NCBI GenBank assembly: GCA_902495025.1
Contig: CABUWB010000056.1
Span: 1 to 9,105 of the forward strand
Source of the DNA: an uncultured Eubacteriales bacterium
Lineage (GTDB): Bacteria > Bacillota > Clostridia > Lachnospirales > CAG-274
DNA: 9,105 nucleotides
Direction of reading: 5' to 3'
The notes under the pieces are model-generated. The model was not told the origin of the DNA. It saw only the letters and a list, made by a program, of their open reading frames with translations, and did not search any database. Positions 5,805 to 9,105 of the stretch are shown here, piece by piece (position 1 is the stretch's first letter; the number at the start of each line of letters is the position of its first letter). A program made the translations under genes and the position numbers.

Positions 5805-6038
5805 ATGCTTAATTTTATGCAGAAGAGAAAAGCAAAGCTTATTCTTAACGCAAAGCTTGACGAGCTTAAAATGAATTTGGAAAATAATTATAAGGATTTG
5901 GCTCATGCTGCCCTTAAGGACTACCTTGCAGTGCTTGAACAGCTAAGATGCGACAATATGCTCACCGACAGGGACTATGAAAAATACCGCAAAACAGGTA
6001 CGGACTACCAAAAACAGATGGTTGACTACCACCATTGA
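5805..6038 (+). CDS. Small helical protein of unknown function (77 aa)
   Basis: I do not recognise this protein. It is soluble-looking and highly charged, with no signal peptide or membrane segment. It should be almost all helix: a basic start (KRKAKLILNAKLDELKMN at 7-24), an amphipathic middle, and a C-terminal part with repeated Asp-Tyr (RDYEKYRK, TDYQKQ, VDYHH) that includes a single Cys at residue 49. AAGGGGG seven bases before the ATG and its own promoter favour a real gene. ATG 5817 (residue 5) is a possible alternative start but has a poorer spacer. It is separate from the regulator downstream, which has its own promoter, and no terminator is visible between them. Confidence 0.75.
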   Translation: MLNFMQKRKAKLILNAKLDELKMNLENNYKDLAHAALKDYLAVLEQLRCDNMLTDRDYEKYRKTGTDYQKQMVDYHH

Positions 6039-6059
6039 CGGCAGCACAAAACTTTCGTA

Positions 6060-6088
6060 TTGTAATATCGGTAAAAAAGTACTATAAT
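6060..6088 (+). promoter_or_regulatory. Promoter of the GntR regulator gene
   Basis: TTGTAA (6060-6065), 17-base spacer, perfect TATAAT (6083-6088). Start near 6095. Leader of about 16 bases, mostly the ribosome site AGGTGGTG. No clear FadR-type TGGTNNNACCA operator is visible. Confidence 0.65.
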
Positions 6089-6110
6089 ATTTCAGACAGG
6101 TGGTGATTTA

Positions 6111-6809
6111 ATGAACAATAAAACTCTCCCCGAGCAGACGGCGGACAGTATAATGGAATATATTATAAGCAACAATATGCAGCCGGGCGACAAAATACCA
6201 AACGAGTTTGAGCTGGCAGAGCTGCTTTCGGTAGGCAGAAGCACCGTAAGAGAGGGCGTAAGAATACTTGTAAGCCGCAACGTGCTTGTAATAAAGCGTG
6301 GCGCAGGTACATATATAGCCGATAATACAGGCGTACCCGAGGACCCGCTGGGTCTTTCATTCAGCAGGGACAAGTATGCTCTTGCAGCCGACTTAATTGA
6401 ACTAAGGCTTATACTGGAGCCTGAAATAGCCTCCCTTGCAGCACTGAAGGCAACCGATAAGGACATAGCCGCCATAATGCACAAATGTGACAGGGTTGAG
6501 GAGCTGTATTACAGCGGTGCTGACCACATGCCTGAGGACATAGCCTTTCACACCGCAATAGCCAGAGCGTCGGGCAATCAGGTTATTGAAAAGATTGTAC
6601 CTATCATAAACACCTCGGTTGCACTTTTCTGCAACCTTACCGCAAGAACGCTCAAGGAGGAAACCATTACCACACACAGAAATGTGGCAAAGGCAATAGC
6701 GGAACATGACAGTGTTTCCGCAAAATACGCAATGATGATGCACCTTATATACAACCGCAACAAAATTGAGGAACTTGTAAGGGAGCACAATAACAATGGG
6801 GATTTGTAA
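6111..6809 (+). CDS. GntR-family transcriptional regulator, FadR/FCD subfamily
   Basis: DNA-binding regulator of 232 aa. The N-terminal winged helix-turn-helix (about 5-72) has LPEQTADSIMEYI, the GDKIPNEFELAELLSVGRSTVREGVRIL recognition region (27-54) and the wing KRGAGTYI (62-69). The C-terminal FCD domain (about 90-220) keeps the four metal or ligand residues D143, H147, H189 and H211 in their usual contexts (EDIAFHTAIARASGN; THRNVAKAIAEHD; MMMHL). Such proteins usually repress nearby genes for sugar acids or other organic acids until the acid binds. Ribosome site AGGTGGTG precedes the ATG. The stop overlaps the next start by one base (TAATG), so the regulator and the secreted protein are co-translated. 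The effector is unknown. Confidence 0.93.
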   Translation: MNNKTLPEQTADSIMEYIISNNMQPGDKIPNEFELAELLSVGRSTVREGVRILVSRNVLVIKRGAGTYIADNTGVPEDPLGLSFSRDKYALAADLIELRLILEPEIASLAALKATDKDIAAIMHKCDRVEELYYSGADHMPEDIAFHTAIARASGNQVIEKIVPIINTSVALFCNLTARTLKEETITTHRNVAKAIAEHDSVSAKYAMMMHLIYNRNKIEELVREHNNNGDL

Positions 6810-8083
6810 TGAGAAAACTATATTTATTACCTTTAATTTTTTTATTTGCAGCTGTAATGACGGCTGCCGTTAATGCCGGAGAGTTTGAGCCATACGCTCC
6901 TCCCGGCATTTATTATTACATTAAAAATGCAGATGTAACAGTAAAATATCCAAAGGGCGAGGACAGCGGCACCGTATTCTGCAACGGCAGAATTTGTGTA
7001 CCCATAAAAAAGGGCGCAGAGCTTATGGGGGCTGAATTTACCGACAACGGCGGCTCCTACCGCATTAAGCTTAACGGCAAGAGCAAGCTTTTTTATGTGT
7101 CAAAGGACAGCAACAGACCTGTCGTATTTACATATAACAATACGGCGTACATTTCACTTTATGAGCTGGTAACGCCCTTTGACTACACCCTCACCGCCAA
7201 TTTAAGCGCAGGCACGCTGGAGCTTGTAAAAAGCGAATGTGCCGTAAGCAATATGGCACCTGCTGCAGCAAGCTCACAAAAGGCTTACATAAGGCTGGAG
7301 GATATAACGGCTGATGGCTTAAAACCCGCAGGCGACGGCAGCTACACTGCCGATATGCTTGAAAAGCTGAAATATACCGCCGAATATCTGTATTTAAGGG
7401 GACAGCATTACTACGTGGCATGGATACCCGTATACGCCGACCCTGCCGAAAACTACTGGAATGACGTGTCAAAGGATTACAGCCTGTACAACTCCTACTT
7501 TTTATATGTTATGGACTATATGGCAGACCACAACGGACACATAGGTCTGCATGGCTACACGCACCAGTACGGCAATGACGAGAGCGGCTTTGGCTGGGAA
7601 TGGGGCGCAAATACTCCATTTAACTTTAACGAGCAGCAGCGCAGAATGAGGGCAGCAAAGGAATGTGCCGACAAGCTCGGCTACAAGGCAGAGTTTTTTG
7701 AGTTTCCTCACTATGACGCAACAGACAGACAGCTTAAAATGGCAGAATATTATTTTGATATGATTTGCCAGTCATATCCGTCTGCCCAGCTTGCAAACAA
7801 GCTCACTTATACCACAAGGAGCGGCAAAAAGGTATGGTACCTGCCAACCCCTGCCGACCACGTGCATTTCAGACGTGATTATGCAATTTTTGACAGGCTT
7901 GAAAGCTCCTTTAACAACGGATACACCATAAGCCTTTTCTATCACCCCGTACTTGACATTTACAACCTTGAGGTTGCAAACAAGGACGGCAAAAGGGTAT
8001 GGAGCTACAACGAGGACGGCACCCTGCCATCGCTTGTTGACTATATTACAAAGCGTGGCTATGCCTTTTCGTCAGTAGGTTAA
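6809..8083 (+). CDS. Secreted DUF2334 (polysaccharide-deacetylase-like) protein with copper-amine-oxidase-N-like domain
   Basis: Exported protein of 424 aa. Signal peptide 1-23 (basic start, hydrophobic core, cleavage likely VNA-GE). Residues about 55-141 (VFCNGRICVPIKKGAELMGA... to LELVK) resemble the copper amine oxidase N-terminal-like module common in Clostridia cell-surface proteins. Residues about 158-424 look like DUF2334, a relative of NodB-type polysaccharide deacetylases, with RLEDI (E164, D165), LHGYTHQY (H248, H252), FPHYD (H301) and FYHP (H379) as candidate metal and catalytic residues. A role in trimming or deacetylating a cell-wall or surface polysaccharide is inferred. There is no transmembrane or sortase anchor at the C-terminus. 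Its start shares one base with the stop of the GntR gene and has no good ribosome site of its own. Confidence 0.85.
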   Translation: MRKLYLLPLIFLFAAVMTAAVNAGEFEPYAPPGIYYYIKNADVTVKYPKGEDSGTVFCNGRICVPIKKGAELMGAEFTDNGGSYRIKLNGKSKLFYVSKDSNRPVVFTYNNTAYISLYELVTPFDYTLTANLSAGTLELVKSECAVSNMAPAAASSQKAYIRLEDITADGLKPAGDGSYTADMLEKLKYTAEYLYLRGQHYYVAWIPVYADPAENYWNDVSKDYSLYNSYFLYVMDYMADHNGHIGLHGYTHQYGNDESGFGWEWGANTPFNFNEQQRRMRAAKECADKLGYKAEFFEFPHYDATDRQLKMAEYYFDMICQSYPSAQLANKLTYTTRSGKKVWYLPTPADHVHFRRDYAIFDRLESSFNNGYTISLFYHPVLDIYNLEVANKDGKRVWSYNEDGTLPSLVDYITKRGYAFSSVG

Positions 8084-8127
8084 AGGCAGGTAAAAAAACA
8101 GCAAACCTTGTCGCAGAGGGCAGAAAT

Positions 8128-8307
8128 ATGTTGACAATTGCCCCTCCTTGTGATAAAATTTTATCAAGAATGGGAAAGAATGTTTCTCCGTTGGCTGCTT
8201 TTTTACAGGCAGAAAATCTTCCTAAGGTGATGAAGCCGATGTTCTGTCCCGCAGAATATCGGCTATATTTATATAAGGAAGATATTGGTGAATATTCTTT
8301 TTTATAA
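8128..8307 (+). CDS. Possible small ORF (59 codons) or gene remnant upstream of the Fe-S scaffold gene
   Basis: ATG 8128 is preceded by AGAGGG at a 7-base spacing, and the frame runs to TAA at 8305-8307. The product starts MLTIAPPCDKILSRMGKN, ends KEDIGEYSFL, and matches nothing I know. The frame stays open upstream into the end of the DUF2334 gene, so it may be the tail of a decayed gene. Codon choice (CCG, CGG, GTG, CTA) is unlike both neighbours. Against it: the promoter at 8131-8159 lies inside the frame, so a transcript starting at 8166 would carry only the inner ATG 8170 with no ribosome site, and an open stretch this long can arise by chance. Confidence 0.3.
   Translation: MLTIAPPCDKILSRMGKNVSPLAAFLQAENLPKVMKPMFCPAEYRLYLYKEDIGEYSFL
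8131..8159 (+). promoter_or_regulatory. Strong promoter of the Fe-S scaffold gene
   Basis: Perfect TTGACA (8131-8136), 17-base spacer, TAAAAT (8154-8159), with TG at 8151-8152 one base before the -10. Start near 8166, giving a leader of about 185 bases. The strength fits the codon bias of the gene it drives. Confidence 0.7.
8151..8166. promoter_or_regulatory. Perfect 16-bp palindrome over the -10: likely operator
   Basis: TGATAAAATTTTATCA is self-complementary over 16 bp and covers the extended -10, the -10 and the predicted start point, an ideal place for a repressor. It resembles the Fur-type TGATAA/TTATCA half-sites but with a 4-base instead of a 3-base centre. An offset CTTG/CAAG pair (8147-8150/8165-8168) widens it towards FNR- or Rex-like shapes. 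The regulator cannot be named. Confidence 0.5.
8216..8303 (+). promoter_or_regulatory. Structured leader with two mutually exclusive folds
   Basis: A 13-bp stem (8234-8246/8252-8264, one G-U, 5-base loop) is enclosed by an 8-bp helix (8216-8223/8276-8283). The right strand of that helix can instead pair with 8291-8299 (8279-8286, one bulge), forming an A/T-rich hairpin followed by TTTTTT, like a weak terminator. This resembles a leader that controls read-through, but no known riboswitch class is recognised. The rest of 8084-8349 holds the promoter, the palindrome and a small hairpin GCGG/CCGC (8310-8320). Confidence 0.35.
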
Positions 8308-8349
8308 CAGCGGTTTCCGCAAACATACTATAGTAAAGGAGAATTAGTT

Positions 8350-9042
8350 ATGATTTATTCAGCAGAAGTAACAAATATGTGCCCTGTTGCTAAGGGAGCT
8401 TACCATGGTCCTGCAGCTATTCCCGAGGAGGGCAAGTGGGTACAGGCTAAGGAAATTAAGGACATTTCCGGTCTGACACATGGTATTGGCTGGTGTGCAC
8501 CACAGCAGGGTGCCTGTAAGCTTACACTTAACGTTAAGGAAGGTATTATTGAGGAGGCTCTTGTTGAGACTATCGGCTGCAGCGGTATGACACATTCCGC
8601 AGCTATGGCATCTGAAATCCTTATCGGCAAGACAATCCTTGAGGCTCTTAACACCGACCTCGTTTGTGATGCTATCAACGTAGCTATGAGAGAGCTTTTC
8701 CTCCAGATTGTATACGGCAGAACTCAGACAGCTTTCTCTGAGGGCGGCTTACCTATCGGTGCAGGTCTTGAGGACCTTGGCAAGGGCTTAAGAAGCCAGG
8801 TTGGTACAATGTTTGCTACCAAGGCTAAGGGCCCAAGATACCTTGAAATGGCAGAGGGCTATGTTACAAGAACTGCTCTTGATGACAAGGACCAGATTAT
8901 CGGTTATGAGTTTATCCACCTCGGCAAGATGATGGACTTCATCAAGAAGGGCGATTCTCCTGCTGACGCTCTGGAGAAGGCTAAGGGCAAGTATGGCCGT
9001 TTTGATGACGCTGCTAAGTATATCGACCCAAGAAAAGAATAA
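8350..9042 (+). CDS. NifU-like Fe-S cluster assembly scaffold protein
   Basis: Cytoplasmic protein of 230 aa related to the NifU/IscU N-terminal scaffold fold, which holds a nascent Fe-S cluster before transfer. Residues about 44-125 follow the NifU_N pattern: GIGWCAPQQGACKLTLNVKEGIIEEALVETIGCSGMTHSAAMASEILIGKTILEAL, with C49 and C77 at scaffold positions and C106 as a likely third ligand. C11 and C56 are extra. The usual CGD motif reads CAP, so the Asp is missing. The C-terminal part (about 130-230) is specific to this subfamily. AAAGGAG lies 8 bases before the ATG. All 19 Ile codons are ATT or ATC, none ATA, and Ala is often GCT, a marker of high expression that its neighbours lack. It forms an operon with the next gene, 17 bases on. 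Confidence 0.82.
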   Translation: MIYSAEVTNMCPVAKGAYHGPAAIPEEGKWVQAKEIKDISGLTHGIGWCAPQQGACKLTLNVKEGIIEEALVETIGCSGMTHSAAMASEILIGKTILEALNTDLVCDAINVAMRELFLQIVYGRTQTAFSEGGLPIGAGLEDLGKGLRSQVGTMFATKAKGPRYLEMAEGYVTRTALDDKDQIIGYEFIHLGKMMDFIKKGDSPADALEKAKGKYGRFDDAAKYIDPRKE

Positions 9043-9059
9043 GAGGAGGATTGACTACA

Positions 9060-9105
9060 ATGGCATTATTTGAAAGTTATGAAAGAAGAATAGATAAAAT
9101 CAACG
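9060..9105 (+). CDS. 5' end of a GGGtGRT-family gene (runs off the window)
   Basis: Only the first 15 codons are present: MALFESYERRIDKIN. AGGAGGA nine bases before the ATG is a strong ribosome site. The start of the protein resembles what I recall of the GGGtGRT family, a widely conserved protein of unknown mechanism often encoded directly after this kind of NifU-like scaffold gene. The position fits, but 15 residues are too few to be certain. Confidence 0.6.
   Translation, partial: MALFESYERRIDKIN

Noticed and set aside
6064..6091. AATAT/ATATT inverted repeat across the gntR promoter as an autoregulatory site
   Set aside because: Only 5 A/T pairs and no resemblance to the FadR-type TGGT/ACCA operator; likely chance in a promoter.
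1..9105. CRISPR array, tRNA or rRNA genes, complete insertion sequence, prophage att sites
   Set aside because: No regularly spaced repeats, no tRNA or rRNA conserved segments, no transposase gene and no matching direct repeats around the recombinase gene were seen.

Overview
The window looks like chromosome of a low-to-mid GC Gram-positive, most likely a gut-type Clostridia (Lachnospiraceae/Ruminococcaceae-like). The reasons are strong AGGAGG-type ribosome sites, sigma-A promoters with extended -10 elements, heavy use of ATA, AGG and AGA codons, a TrpXYZ-type ABC operon, a CmpB-family membrane protein, and an Fe-S scaffold gene followed by the start of a GGGtGRT-type gene. Family names come from recognising motifs by eye; no database was searched.

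Layout. Positions 1-187 hold a chain of small perfect hairpins of unknown nature and a terminator. Positions 188-2896 (minus strand) are a three-gene ABC importer operon: lipoprotein, permease, ATPase. Positions 2930-3343 form a compact intergenic locus. It holds a 27-codon gene for a one-helix hydrophobic peptide with a well-formed ribosome site that its own leader can mask, a bidirectional terminator, and a near-consensus promoter firing antisense across the gene's 3' end. This is the layout of a type I toxin-antitoxin module and is the best candidate here for an undescribed system.

Positions 3390-5759 (plus strand) are an operon of a TtcA-type tRNA thiolase, a Xer-type tyrosine recombinase and a CmpB-family membrane protein. 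A 77-residue orphan gene follows, with its promoter packed into the stop codon and terminator of the gene before it. Positions 6060-8083 are a FadR-type GntR regulator overlapping by one base with a secreted DUF2334-type (polysaccharide-deacetylase-like) protein.

Positions 8084-8349 carry a strong promoter with a perfect 16-bp palindrome over its -10, a leader able to fold two ways, and a possible small ORF. This region precedes a NifU-like Fe-S scaffold gene (8350-9042) whose codon use is unlike its neighbours (no ATA among 19 Ile codons). The window ends 46 bases into the next gene, whose start resembles the GGGtGRT family. The palindrome suggests that this last pair is under metal or redox control, but that is inference.
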